Shown one piece after another: positions 1 to 10,019 of a stretch of DNA of 64,000 nt. The stretch comes from Cepaea nemoralis (Eukaryota; Mollusca; Gastropoda; Stylommatophora; Helicidae). The notes under the pieces were generated by a model. That model saw only the letters and a list, made by a program, of their open reading frames with translations. It searched no databases and was not told the DNA's origin. Position 1 is the first letter of the stretch. Each line of letters starts with the position of its first letter. Position numbers and translations under genes: made by a program. The DNA is taken from NCBI GenBank assembly GCA_014155875.1, contig JACEFZ010004172.1, positions 632,001 through 696,000 of the forward strand, in the 5' to 3' direction.

Positions 1-840
1 GAATTGTATGTTGGTGGTACATAGTAATAATAGCCTCTCCAGAATAGATGTTGGTATGCCTAGTTTTAGTTGTTTGTCTTTAATGCGTTTACTTATTATT
101 TTCACTGTCTCATCTAATGGAACAGTGGTGAATAGGAAGGCTATATCCATGGATGCCATGTGTTTATTATTTATGTCCATAGTATCCAATAATTCCACCG
201 GTTCAAATGTATCTCTGAGTATTTTTGGATCGAAGGTCTGTCGTACTGGTAATTTCAGCTAGCCATCTCACCTTTTGGTGTTATGCAGAGTTCACCATGG
301 ACAGGATCGGTCTTAGCGGGATTCCGGGCTTGTGAAGTTTGGGTAGACCGTATATCTGAGGAGTTTGGGAGCCACGCTGTGTTAGCGTTTTTGCAGTAGC
401 CTCACTGATGAGTCCCGCATTCACAAGTGACTGGATCTCTTTCCTCATTTTTGCATCCAGGTCCTCCGACTTGTTGACTTTTTGATCTACCCTGAATTTA
501 GATTGATCTGATAGTATCTCTTCCATTTTACTCTGGTAGTCTGACATGTCCATCAATACTGCACCACACCCTTTATCAGGTTTCAGTATTACGAAGGTTT
601 TGTTAGCCTTTAACACTTTTAAAGCAGTAAGGTGTTCGTTGGTCAGCGGACATGTCTTTTAGAGGGTTTTGTGCAATTCTGGTGTTCTAAATCTACCAGT
701 TTGGCCTTCAGTCACCTGACCGACTCAGCAGAAGTAGATGATAACTTACAGACTTGATCAAACAACATTTCAAACTGTGCTTGCGACTCAATACGGTTGA
801 TGTGCTTGGGCTTTATGTAGAATTTTAACATGCAGACATG
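1..840 (-). pseudogene. Penelope-like element reverse transcriptase fragment
   Basis: Seen: on the minus strand, reading from about 820 down, the conceptual protein has an N-terminal stretch (KPKHINRIESQAQFEMLFDQ), a stop near 715, then KPDKGCGAVLMD, then YGLPKLHKPGIPLRPI, and after a TAA near 281 and a one-base frame change SMDIAFLFTTVPLDETV. Known: KPDKG, YGLPK.HK....RPI and the SLFTNIPL-type motif with the first catalytic Asp are hallmarks of Penelope-like (PLE) reverse transcriptases, which prime cDNA from nicked DNA and often carry a GIY-YIG nuclease. The rest of the RT (YxDD) and any nuclease lie before the window start. At least one nonsense codon and one frameshift make it a dead copy. 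It lies in an intron of the SNF8 gene, antisense to it. Confidence 0.8.
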
Positions 841-925
841 TTAGTCAGTTTAAAATTACCATGGTAGACAATCGATATTACGAACATGTGTATATTTCAT
901 CTTAATTAATTAATTTTGTTTTCAG

Positions 926-976
926 GCAAAATATAAAGATAAAGGCACAGAAATAGCCGAAAACCAGTTTACCCAG
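926..976 (+). CDS. SNF8: SNF8/VPS22 (ESCRT-II subunit) internal exon
   Basis: Seen: a pyrimidine-rich tract ending TTTTCAG at 925 is followed by 17 codons reading AKYKDKGTEIAENQFTQ and then a GT donor at 977. Known: SNF8 (EAP30, yeast Vps22) has an AKYKERGT..AE.Q..Q segment early in the protein, just before the helical domain. SNF8 forms ESCRT-II with VPS25 and VPS36 and sorts ubiquitinated cargo into multivesicular bodies on endosomes. The exon is phase 0 at both ends, and the next exon begins with the residues that follow in the family. It was found by splice sites plus protein similarity, since it is too short to stand out as an ORF. The upstream first exon is outside the window. Confidence 0.85.
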
Positions 977-1290
977 GTTTGTATTTCTTAAACTTTAACT
1001 GAAGATTTCATTTCAGGCGAATTTTTTCCTTTATGTACATGCCTTCATATAATTGTAAATTTGTGTGGTTTAACAGAATTAATGTTAGTGCGGTTTGGGC
1101 AAGTTAAGCAGTTACACACTATGTATATGATTCCAGCTGTTTTTTCAGTCAATAAACCTTGTTCAAATCCTTTAAGGTGTCTTTATCTAGTTGTTTCATT
1201 AACAGTTGTATTTTCATACATGATCTGGTTATTATGAATTGTATTTTATTTCACCCTTGTCATCTTATTGCTATTGCATCTTTGATGATA
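977..1290 (+). other. Start of SNF8 intron 2, no recognised element
   Basis: AT-rich intronic sequence after the donor at 977. I see no ORF with recognisable motifs and no terminal repeats here. Confidence 0.4.
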
Positions 1291-1294
1291 ACAC

Positions 1295-1545
1295 CATCAG
1301 GTGAGTATCATAAAGAACTTGACCATTGTTTTGAGTTCCTCTTTAGTTTCATACAGCTTGAGGTGTAGTTTTGATTTAGTGGAGCAATATATTTTTCATA
1401 ACCCACTGAACAGATTTGGAAGAATATGGTCAGCAGTTTCCTTGCTTGGTTCACATGTACATAATGGTATATGCATGTGTTTATTCAATCTGTTATGCCC
1501 CATTCTGAGACATAGAAAAGTGATCTGTCCCTGACAGTCAATAGT
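1295..1545 (-). pseudogene. LINE ORF2 C-terminal fragment (zinc-binding tail)
   Basis: Seen: on the minus strand a frame reads GHNRLNKHMHIP, then CTCEPSKETADHIL, then after a stop near 1400 a tail ending KLYETKEELKTMVKFF and a TGA. Known: this matches the end of RNase H-bearing LINE ORF2 proteins, where a GHn.ln.H segment precedes a C-x-C...H...C zinc site and a KLYG..EEL...FF tail; the intact ingi-type ORF in this window (ending 16431) has the same order. The final Cys of the zinc site is not evident. It is a short broken 3' piece. The same type of fragment occurs at 6475-6770 on the plus strand. Confidence 0.55.
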
Positions 1546-1717
1546 GTGGTTGTTATCATTCGGTTGACTTCTGGCAGCTGCCTTACTTGATGCACTTTTC
1601 TATTTGGGAGCTAACCTTTTTCAATGGCTTGTAGTATGGATAGTGCATCTGTAAAGATGATTACCCAATGGCATTTGAAGTTGGTGTTATAAATCATTAG
1701 CATCTTTCTCTATAGTT

Positions 1718-2437
1718 CATGGACCTCTGACCCCTGTACAATTACACCCGGGCTGCCATAGGGATCTGCCATGTCCCCAGTCCTCTTTAATGTATACAGC
1801 AGCAAAGTCGCAGCTATTGAGGCACCAGTAATTGGTAGAACCTTGACATTCACAGATGATGTGCTGGTGTACAGACAGGGCAGAGAAAGAGAAAGAAAGG
1901 CTGAAGATTTACAGTTGCCAGTAAACGGGTGGCGGAGTGGTGCATGGACTCAGGGGCCGTAATAAATCCAGACAAGACATCAGTTGTATGGTTTTCCCTG
2001 GATAACTTAATTGTGAAGGCAGATGACCCATGTATTACATTGAATGGTTGTTCTCTCAGTAGAGAGAGAATAAATTGAAGTACTCGTGAATCCCCTTCGA
2101 CAGATGTATGTCTTTTAAGCATCGTGTGGAGGCATTTGGTGGTGAGGGCTGGAAAGGGACTTAATGCATTGAGGGCGATGGCAGCAACCAGTTGAAGTAG
2201 AAGATGCTTTACTGGCTCTTTCAGCAGTTAATAATTTCAGTCATTGAGTATGGTTTGGGGCTGCTGACAGTATCAAAGAACCAGCTTGAAAGGTTGGAGC
2301 GCATACAGAATGCGGCCATGCGGTTAATCCTGGGGTGCACAAAGGACACACCAATTATATGCATGAGGCATATCCTGGCGCTACCAACAATGACGGATAA
2401 GCATAGGGTCCTTCAGGCTAAATGGTACCTGAGAGTT
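1718..2437 (+). pseudogene. LINE family A reverse transcriptase fragment (second half)
   Basis: Seen: nearly the same DNA as the family A copy at 22600-22846 and 40923-41530. Pieces include the region of the GLPQGS..SP motif (damaged, around 1750-1800), LTFTDDVLVYRQGR (catalytic FADD-type box, 1840-1880), and then IEYGLGLLTVSKNQLERLERIQNAA and RLILGCTKDTPI from the thumb/connection region up to about 2437. Several frameshifts separate these pieces. Known: the order palm YADD box, then 'QN.A.R.ilG' region is typical of non-LTR retrotransposon ORF2. The copy stops abruptly at 2437, where family H DNA in the opposite orientation begins; the sequence that should follow is seen at 41540 instead. 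Confidence 0.75.
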
Positions 2438-4060
2438 TGCTTCTTGCCAAATGTTGATGGTGCTGTATTGTAGATGGTGTCATGAAAATGACTCCATCTC
2501 TCGGTGGCAGTTCCATTTGTGGGGCCAGGCAGAGTCTCCGCTAGAGCCTGGGTGAATTTGTTGACCTTCTCTTTGTTTTGGGTGCCTCTGGTGTCAATGC
2601 GTGGTCTTCCTTCTGTTCTGCTTCTACAAATTCTCTTGGGCTTTATCTTCACCTTGCTGGAGATGAATGAATGGTCGGTGTCGTAGTCAATACTATGATA
2701 GCTGCGAGTCAGCCGTACATTGCGGAGATTGCTGCGTTTAGTGAGCACCAGGTCGAGTAGGTGCCAATTCTTTGATCTGGAGTGCCTCCATGGCATCTTG
2801 TGTTGAGGTTTCGTGTCAAAGAAGGTGTTGGTCACGCACAGATTATGGTGGCTGCAGAATTCCAAGAGACCTTGTCTATTGTCATTGATCTTCCCAACGC
2901 CAAACTGTCCTAGACATGAAGGCCAAGATTTATGGTCGGAACCAACCCTGGCATTGAAATCCCCCAGGATAAAAAGATGTTTCCCTGGTGTTTCACTGAC
3001 TTCTTTGCTAAGGTTGTCATAAAACTTGTCTTTAGATTCTGATGCTGCAGTTAGTATTCAGGTGTAAATGCTTATAATACTAACTGGGCCTGCCTCTGTC
3101 TAAAGTTGGAGCTTCAGTTTTCTTTCAGTGCCGTCACTTGGTGGTATGATGGAATTAAGTAGCTTATTTCTGATAGCGAAGCCAACTCCATGCTCCCTGT
3201 TCTCTCCGCACGGCTTGCCATGCCAGTAGAAAGTGAAGTCCCTCTCCTTGATGTTTCCAGATTCTTGGAGGCTGGTCTCTTGCAGGGCGACAATATCACT
3301 GCAGTTTTGCGGGCATCCACAATCTCATTTAGATCGTCTGAGATGCCAGGGGTCATAGTTCTTACTTCCATGTTCCTAGCCTTAGGTCCGGTTGTTTTGT
3401 TTTTTTCTTGTTGCTAGGTGTATAGATTACGGTCCATGTGTCAGGATTTTCTCCCTAAGCTCCACACACCCTCAGGAGCAGATGAACCGTGGCAAGACAG
3501 CACCTTATTCACTGGGGGCTGCCCAGCTTAGGCGGGCGGTAGCTGTCTAGTGAGATTCGATGATCTCTCCCACCATCAGAAGCAACCCCTGGCACCTTGC
3601 TCTATGCCAATCGAGCATTAAGACTTATAACCGGTAAATGCTGCTTCCACTGTTGTGTCACCGCTTTATGCGGTGCTGAAGTGACCTCTTCAGGGCACAA
3701 GCCTGGGCAATGGAAATCGGAGAACCAGCTGTTGCCCAGTAGCAAGTTCCCCCTCTCCACATCGCTGATGTTGACCAAGGGAAAGGCAGTAGCCAATGCA
3801 ACTTGACATCAGTGCCGTCACAGGAGTTAACCAGAACTATGTTGTTTACAACATGGAACTGCCTTAGGGACTCCATCTCCGGATTTGTCCTCAGGGTTTA
3901 CTCCCGAAGCCTTTCCCATATGGGTATGCCCGCAAGGCAGCGGAGGTTTGAGATTTAGAGTTCCCTCTCTTAGAAGAGATACCAACCAAGGCTGACGAGC
4001 CTCCTCTGCCCGGGAATCATTAAGGAGGGAAGTCTACCATTCTTCCTTCCTTGCTGCTGT
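2438..4060 (-). pseudogene. LINE family H: 5' UTR plus APE-type endonuclease
   Basis: Seen: reading leftward from about 4060 there is a long untranslated leader, a segment near 3500-3610 nearly matching 57520-57640, then an endonuclease: TWKVRTMTPG, LQETSLQE, ILGDFNARVG, and near 2700 a YDTDHSF box (the SDH position). It ends with TFGKKQT at about 2438. Known: these are the N, E, GDFN and H catalytic boxes of apurinic-type endonucleases of non-LTR retrotransposons, the group often annotated as 'craniofacial development protein 2-like'. Frameshifts near 3060-3110, 3300 and 3360 break the frame. The piece keeps its 5' end but lacks RT, the reverse of usual LINE 5' truncation. It abuts the family A RT fragment. 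Confidence 0.7.
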
Positions 4061-4716
4061 ATACATATAAATAGTAAACACATATATGACTCTCATCATT
4101 CACTGTTATTAAGTAGAATTCATTCCCAGCAATCAATCACAAACATTCAATCCTATGCCAACATGGCCGGCATGGCACCATGTGGCATGATTTCAGTCTT
4201 TATATTTAATTATAATTTATGTCATCATACATTGTCAATCTCCCACCCCACATTTCTGCTAGCTTGGGGCATTTACTTAGGGGAATTACAAAATCACTAA
4301 TCACACTGCCTAGTTGATATCAACTATATGGAGTTGCAAATCAGTTTATCATTTCACCATCAGAAACACACCTGATAATTCATTATATCCCCACTTCACA
4401 TCACCAAATTTCTCTTGTGTATTAATCTGTTATATGCTTATTTATGTGAAACTCCAGGGACACTAAATCAATCTTTAGAACAGCCCATTTTGGTAATATT
4501 CGTCTATATTATCTAATTGTATTTGTTTGTTCCTACAATCTTGCCTAACAATTTTATTTGCCCACGTTGCATTCACAACACAGACAGTTTTAAGTTGGTA
4601 TCCAGGGTGCAGCACTATAATCTAATATACTTCATTATATTAATTACTTATTTTTTACTTAGGCTTTGTGCATTAAAGACTGCCACAGATCATAATCAGG
4701 GAAAGCTTCCCACATC
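4061..4716 (+). other. Intronic stretch, nothing recognised
   Basis: AT-rich sequence with no recognisable ORF motifs, repeats or terminal structures. Confidence 0.35.
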
Positions 4717-5230
4717 TCAGTACTTCACACACACATCGTGATTGTAACTGACTCAGAAAGCATGCTGAGGAAGGTGAGGACAGGCAAGCTTTGGGCAGAG
4801 TGGCTTGCTTCGCTTCGGAGGTCACGGGTGGCAAGCATCGCCTGGATCTTTTCTCCGGGGCATGCCGGTGTGCTGGGGAATGAACAGGTGGATTGATTGG
4901 CTGGCTCTGCAAAACTTGGAGTATTGATGCATGACAAGGCAGGCGTGGTTGCGGCCTTGTGGGAGCATGTGTACACCTCGGAGGAGCAAATGGATCATCA
5001 TGGTCTGGCAAGAATGAGACAGTGAGGAGTGAAGAGGGGATCTGGCCAATGCTCGACGCTCAGAGGAAAGGCGAGATGGACATATAATCAGATTGCTACT
5101 GGTACTATTGGTGTTGGAACTCTTTCGCTGGCTGCTGAAGATGGGGACGGAGTGCTTATGGGAATGCCCCGAATGCTGTGATGTCGGTTCCTAAATCAAT
5201 CAATCAATCAATCAATCAATCAGTACTTCA
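4717..5230 (+). mobile_element. 5'-truncated LINE family A copy with (AATC)n tail and TSD
   Basis: Seen: the 10-base duplication CAGTACTTCA lies at 4718-4727 and again at 5221-5230. Between them is the end of an RNase H domain: TDSESMLRKVRTGKLW, then WIFSPGHAGVLGNEQVD (the H..GNE.AD box, about 4840-4895, followed by an in-frame TGA), then a C-terminal tail. The insert ends in a (AATC)n run at 5194-5220. Known: target-primed reverse transcription leaves 5'-truncated copies with a short 3' tail repeat and TSDs. This defines the true 3' end of family A and shows it carries RNase H. Confidence 0.85.
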
Positions 5231-5399
5231 AAACAGGGCAGAACAGCTTTTTCATTTTCATCATCAAGCCGGGGCGACGTCGTACAAAGGACTGTTAAGT
5301 TGCTTTGTTACAAGTGGTGTTTCTGGCATCGACTGGATTTTTATTTTAGCAGGCCAAATTTGTACAAGCCCAGAGTTGGCGCTGCTACATATCTATATG
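5231..5399 (+). other. Short unassigned segment
   Basis: Sequence between two family A fragments. Its first bases continue the target of the 4728-5220 insertion. Nothing recognised. Confidence 0.3.
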
Positions 5400-5960
5400 T
5401 CAGGTGTGTGATTTAGCAACCGTCAATCGTGATAAAGAGTGAGTTGAATTACTGGAAGACATGTCGGACTGGCACAATGTTATAGTAACACTGGCTCGTG
5501 AATGCAGAGAATGGGCAGTGGTCTGCACATAGTTTGAGGTGCAACAACTGTTCCAGAGTAATACACATCAAGATGACATAGTGATCTATACTGATGGATC
5601 AGTGGTGAGAAACAGATGGAGTGGATGTGGTTTCATTGCGAAGGCTTATAGGCAAATCTTGAAAAAGGAAAGTATAGCATATGAGGCTACGACCTCCAGC
5701 ATGAGAATGGAGGTGAAAGCAGTCACAGCAGCATTCTGTTTGTTAGAGGAGACCACTGCAACACACATTGTTTTCATCACGGACTCAAGGAGTATGCTTA
5801 GTAAAGTGGAGAAAGGAATGTTTCGTGTGGAATGGCTCACCTTGCTTCAGAGGTCACAGATTGTAAGAATTGTATAGATTTTTTTGTCCTGGCCAAGCGG
5901 GAGTGCGGGGGAATGAACAGGCTGATAGGCTGGCAGGGAATGTCTTTTTTGGCTGCAGTC
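5400..5960 (+). pseudogene. LINE family A linker and RNase H fragment
   Basis: Seen: ORF from 5539 reads DDIVIYTDGSVVRNRWSG, then EATTSSMRMEVKAV, then IVFITDSRSMLSKVEKG; after a stop near 5877 a shifted frame gives the GVRGNEQADRLAG-like box near 5905-5935. Known: YTDGS (first Asp), MxxE and ITDS are the first three catalytic boxes of RNase H, and H..xGNE.AD is the fourth. Upstream, 5400-5530 resembles 41560-41700 (a CDL...EWVE segment), which places the RNase H after that linker in family A. It is damaged by at least one frameshift. Confidence 0.75.
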
Positions 5961-6470
5961 TATATGTAACCAGTGATCTGTAAAACAGCCCATACCAGCT
6001 TTGTAGACACAGTTTTCCCTCTCATAACTAAAACTACAATCAGCCAGCGCAGGGTGTCATACGGTGTGACCTTCGCTCATTATGTAGTGGCATATGGCAA
6101 GTGGTATAAATTGAACACAAAATGTTATGGCATAGGACTAATTCATTAATTTGAAGATCTGTAAGCATGATGGCATGTCTTATGAAATTTAAAGATTTGA
6201 TATTGTCAGTGAAGTGTAAAAGATATAGTAAGTCTTTGTTTGCTAATATTGCACTATCTGTACTACAAGCTCTTAAAGGTGGTTAGCTCCCACATCTGAA
6301 AATATACTAAACGAATAAACTGTCAGAAAACATACCATACTGCAGTTGGTACCATTCCATTGTAGTGATACAAAAATTAAAAGGCAGGTAAACTTTCAAA
6401 ACATGAATTAGAATGTGAACAAGAAGATAATATAATATTCTCTCATAATTTGAGAGAAATGAGCTATCCA
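5961..6470 (+). other. Intronic stretch, nothing recognised
   Basis: AT-rich sequence with no recognisable coding motif or repeat boundary. Confidence 0.35.
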
Positions 6471-6775
6471 GACTATCAGAATGGTAAAGAATAATCTCAA
6501 CGGTGACTACCACACAAATGAAAAGCCGGAATAGATCACAGTTGTAAATCTCAGGACAGGGCATAACAAACTGAATAAACACAAGCATAGACTTTGTCTG
6601 CTTGCTCACTATATACACATGGATTAAGCAAACAAACTGCTGACATATTCTGAAGGATTATCCTTAGTTCAGTCAGTTACGAAAGATCCACTGGCCCACA
6701 GACTCAACACTTAACTCCAAAGCTGTATGGAACTAAAGAAAAAAAATTGTCACATTTATCACAACTCATTAGGCC
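6471..6775 (+). pseudogene. LINE ORF2 C-terminal fragment
   Basis: Seen: a plus-strand frame reads LRTGHNKLNKHKHRL, and further on, after frame changes, a SKQTADI piece and KLYGTKEK. Known: the TGHN.LN.H, then zinc site, then KLYG order is that of RNase H LINE C-termini such as the one ending at 16431 in this window. Stops and frameshifts show decay. It is the same class of fragment as 1295-1545 but in the opposite orientation. Confidence 0.55.
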
Positions 6776-7016
6776 AGTGGTTCTCAACCTTTGTTGGCCC
6801 GTGCCCCCTTCACCATATTTTCAGAATGTTTTCGTATTTCCTCCCTAAAAATCCCCCCCCCCCCCCCCCCCCCCCCCTGTAACAAGCTACGTGGAGGGTC
6901 CCAAATAGCCCGGTCACAATGTTTAATTAATCTTCTATAGCCCTGGCTGGGATAGGTCTTTACCTGCCAACCCTCCTCCGTTTTCCCTGGACTCACTGTC
7001 ACGCTTCCTTTCGACC
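6776..7016. mobile_element. Possible hAT-like terminal fragment with poly-C tract
   Basis: Seen: CAGTGGTTCTCAACCTTTG begins near 6776, followed by a run of 25 C at 6853-6877. Known: C-A-G-x-GGTTCTCAACC is a common terminal inverted repeat start of hAT-type DNA transposons. I could not find the matching inverted end nearby, so this is at most one end of an element. Confidence 0.3.
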
Positions 7017-7499
7017 TAGGGACCTATTTCCTGCAGTGTTCTTCTGGCTGACACATAAATAACATGGCAGTCGTCAGAACAACTTGGAAGTAATTTTATT
7101 AACCTAATCAAGAACAGCACAGGAACACATAAAGGCAGATAAACATATAGATCTACACAGACACTACACTGGTAAAGTTTTGACAGAGAGCCTCCAGTCA
7201 CCACAGCCACAGATCCAGCTTCAGATACAGTCTGATCTGTCCAGACATATCTCACCAAAGATGTCAGAATCTCCTTCTTTCTCCAGCAACTGGTTGTAGA
7301 TTCAACAGGCTTTTGTAGAATCCAAGCGACTGGTGTGTTGAGGACTTCTGTTCATTGCCACATGAATTAATTCGGCACCAGGTCTTCACTGACCTATGAA
7401 AAGCTTTACGGTTGCAGATACGGGTTGTAATGGATGGCTTAATGTCTGTAAAAATTTCGGGTCGCGTTAGTAAAAACATCACAAATAAGGTGTTAGTCA
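7017..7499. other. Unassigned intronic segment
   Basis: No recognisable motif. It may belong to the piggyBac-like element to its right, but I found no left end bounded by TTAA. Confidence 0.25.
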
Positions 7500-8085
7500 A
7501 CCGATTTTAGTTAAATAAACAACACAATGAAGGGAAAAGCATGCAGAATATGTTACTCACGTGATTGTTGCCAGTAATCCATATATGAACACAAATATTT
7601 ACGAAATACGGCATGTTGTTTGTGATTTTCCGTCATCTATACGGCAATTTACAAACACATTTTCAGAATCATAATCACTTTCTTTAAAGTCCGACTCACG
7701 ACTGCTAATGCAAAGTAACGCTTTGCACTGATATCTAGCTCCGATTAATAATCAACTTCGTGCCCTTTAATGTCATTTAAATTGAACAGAGCGAAATCTC
7801 GGCTATCACTTGAAAAATCGCCGAAATCCATTTTGAAAAACAGTGTAAAACTCCCGAAAACTATCAAAATAAGTCTGTAAAAGTCTGTTCAAAGTCATTG
7901 TAGCGTGTTTACAAATGGCGGCCACGTTGTCAAGCTGTCGGCGAAAGTGAAAGTAGCAGTCGGAAGTGTCGGAAAGCCGAGAGATCGCGTTTTTACAATG
8001 CATAATAGTATCGGCCGGAATCAGACGTTACTGCTCGTATTTAGAGATCGGCCGGTAACGGACGCTATGCCTTGTAAAGGGTTAA
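7500..8085 (-). pseudogene. piggyBac-like transposon 5' end with transposase N-terminus
   Basis: Seen: the right edge, read on the minus strand, starts CCCTTTACAAGGC at 8081 and is immediately flanked by TTAA (8082-8085). About 240 bases inward an ATG opens a frame MDFGDFSSDSRDFALFNLND with a stop soon after; a shifted frame then gives the acidic ESDFKESDYDSENV. Known: piggyBac elements insert at TTAA, have CCC-starting terminal repeats, and their transposases have acidic N-termini. The catalytic part and the other end are not seen. The region around 7900-8080 is CpG-rich for this window, as expected of an element promoter. Confidence 0.5.
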
Positions 8086-8194
8086 GAATGGATCAAAATT
8101 GTCTCCAATCTCATCATTTTTAATATTTCAAATTACAATTTGTACATATATGTTAAATAGATATGGAGAGAAAATTCAGCCCTGTCTTACTCTC
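8086..8194 (+). other. Unassigned spacer
   Basis: Short AT-rich spacer between the piggyBac-like end and the tRNA-like repeat. Confidence 0.3.
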
Positions 8195-8420
8195 TTTTAA
8201 GCGGACGCGCTAGTGAAGTTGATAGTGAACTATGCTGGTAATGTCATGAGGACGCAGGTTCGACCCTCTGAGCTCATCGCTTGCCAGAGTGAGGGAAAGA
8301 TTGGCCACCTATTCCTTCTTGCGATCAGGCCTACAAAATGTGATGGTCTTATCACATCACGAACCTGTAGCAGGAAACTGCTTCGGGACAATTTATTAAA
8401 TTACTATTACTCTCTCCTTA
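8195..8420 (+). repeat. Possible tRNA-derived SINE head
   Basis: Seen: TAGTGAAGTTG at 8211-8221 fits a box A (TRGYNNARNNG) and GGTTCGACCCT at 8257-8267 fits a box B, with about 35 bases between, as in tRNA-type RNA polymerase III promoters. The sequence does not fold into a clear complete cloverleaf, so a functional tRNA is unlikely. No tail or TSD was found, so the boundaries are approximate. Confidence 0.4.
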
Positions 8421-8675
8421 GTATTAAATCGCCGGTCTCCCTGGTCTAGTGGTTACATTACTTTCTTCGCAATCCCATATACTCATGTGCATGAGAATTG
8501 GTGGCGGTTCTCTCCGCGTCTGTAACTTTTGGGGTATGTGAGCCGGTCGCTCAGAAAGCAATGGCAAACTACTGAGTGTAATCTTGCCAAGAAATCAACA
8601 ATCAGCTGAAAGATGTTGATGTTGACAGCGATGTCCTGTAAAGGATATGCGAACAAAAAAAAAAAGTATTAAATC
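8421..8675 (+). mobile_element. Complete tRNA-derived SINE with perfect TSD (SINE-1, copy 1)
   Basis: Seen: GTATTAAATC occurs at 8421-8430 and 8666-8675 (AGTATTAAATC if the shared A is counted). Between them is a 234-base element: box A TGGTCTAGTGG at 8442-8452, a degenerate box B near 8506-8515, a body, and an A-run at 8655-8665. A second copy lies at 53113-53354. Known: this is the anatomy of a SINE moved by a LINE reverse transcriptase. The body segment GCAATGGCAAACTACTGAG near 8561 also resembles part of the family B LINE leader near 17760. Confidence 0.88.
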
Positions 8676-8952
8676 ATTTTTTCTATTTCCTCAAACATGT
8701 CCTTTTTGCTCTCTATTCTCTCCTTGCCCACTTCTTTTGCATACAAATGTATCATTTCTGGCTGCTGTACAATTTCTACTGCTCTCTCAATTGTTCTTGC
8801 TTAAAAAAACTAAAAAAAAAACTACTACCATCTATTGCGTCATTAAAGCAATGTGAACAAAGGGAGCCAAATGTTTTAGCATTATCTATCAAAATTACTT
8901 TTCCATAGCTTTTCATGATTTATATTTGCAGTGTTTGGTTTGTATGTTTTAG
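8676..8952 (+). other. End of SNF8 intron 2, no recognised element
   Basis: AT-rich intronic sequence up to the acceptor TGTTTTAG at 8945-8952. No element recognised. Confidence 0.4.
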
Positions 8953-9091
8953 ATGGAACATTTAATGGGAAGGTTCAAAAATAATTTGGAAGATTTTGCG
9001 GTGAAACACAGAGATGACATACGTAGAGATCCAGAGTTCCGACTTCAGTTTCAGGAAATGTGTTCCTCAGTTGGTGTTGATCCACTGGCAT
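8953..9091 (+). CDS. SNF8: SNF8/VPS22 (ESCRT-II subunit) internal exon
   Basis: Seen: acceptor TTTTAG ends at 8952 and donor GTAAG starts at 9092. The exon opens MEHLMGRFKNNLEDFA and includes IRRDPEFRLQFQEMC and SVGVDPLA. Known: SNF8 proteins have MFK.NLEEFA..H...I...PEFR.QFQ.MC...GVDPLAS, an excellent colinear match to the N-terminal helical region of the EAP30 domain. The exon is 139 bases, starting in phase 0 after the exon at 926-976 and ending after the first base of a codon. That T joins with CA at the start of the 48408 exon to give the expected Ser. The reading frame has no lesions. Confidence 0.93.
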
Positions 9092-10015
9092 GTAAGTTTT
9101 TTTTTCTTTCCTTAAATGATTAAATTGTACAATGTTGGAGAGCTGACTTACCTGATAATGGTAAGGTAGACAGACTAGCAAAGAAGGGATCTAGATCTCA
9201 TCATGTAACAGCTGGACATTTATCATAGATGTGTCATGGTGGAATCAATAGTAATCAGGTGTCTTCCATTTCTCTGTTCCTAGCAACGTGCACCAGTGGA
9301 AAAATATGACATCCTGTCCACTCTTTAATTCTAGAATGTTCTCTGCGTTTCTCTTCTCTGTTTGCACTCGACTGTTCTCTGAAGTATACCTTTGAGAAAG
9401 TGTCATGAAGTGTAACATGCCCAAATCAGCAAGAACAGTCAAATACAAAACAACTAAACAACTAATAAGAACTGCAAATAAAGGACATTGGTTAAACATA
9501 TGACCCACACAGAGAGGGAAGAATACTAATGTATGCCAGGTCTTTACCCAAAAAAAATTATAAACCATCTGGCAAGTATGGATAAGACAATGACTATCAG
9601 ACTTCGAACACAACACAGATATATCACTTAAATAGACTCCAACCACACATGCACTTAAACAGACTCCGACCACAGCTAATTCAGAAGTGTCTGCATTATA
9701 AAAATGCTAACGAGTCTGTCAGGCATCATCTCTTTGAGTGAATATAATTCAAGGAGGCTACAGAGTGATCGTGGAAAACCAACAATGCATAACTGAAATA
9801 CAAAGTATGGATGCACAATGGCAAATTCAATCAAACAAGCAGAGAAATATCACTGGAAAGGATAAAAAAAAGAAATCTTAAAGCTGAAAGACAAAATAAA
9901 ACAAAATAAAAATAACCAAGAAGAATATAATAAGATAAACAAAGAAGGTAAAGAATTGCTTAAAGGCAAAAGAATATTGACTAAATGAGCAGTGCAACAA
10001 ATATGAATTATATTC
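9092..10015 (+). other. Start of SNF8 intron 3, nothing recognised
   Basis: AT-rich sequence. Its open frames on the minus strand have no recognisable family motifs, so I do not call a gene. Confidence 0.35.
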
Positions 10016-10019
10016 TATT

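Noticed and set aside
8201..8275. Functional tRNA gene
   Set aside because: Box A and B are present, but I could not form acceptor and anticodon stems; SINE-derived sequence is more likely.
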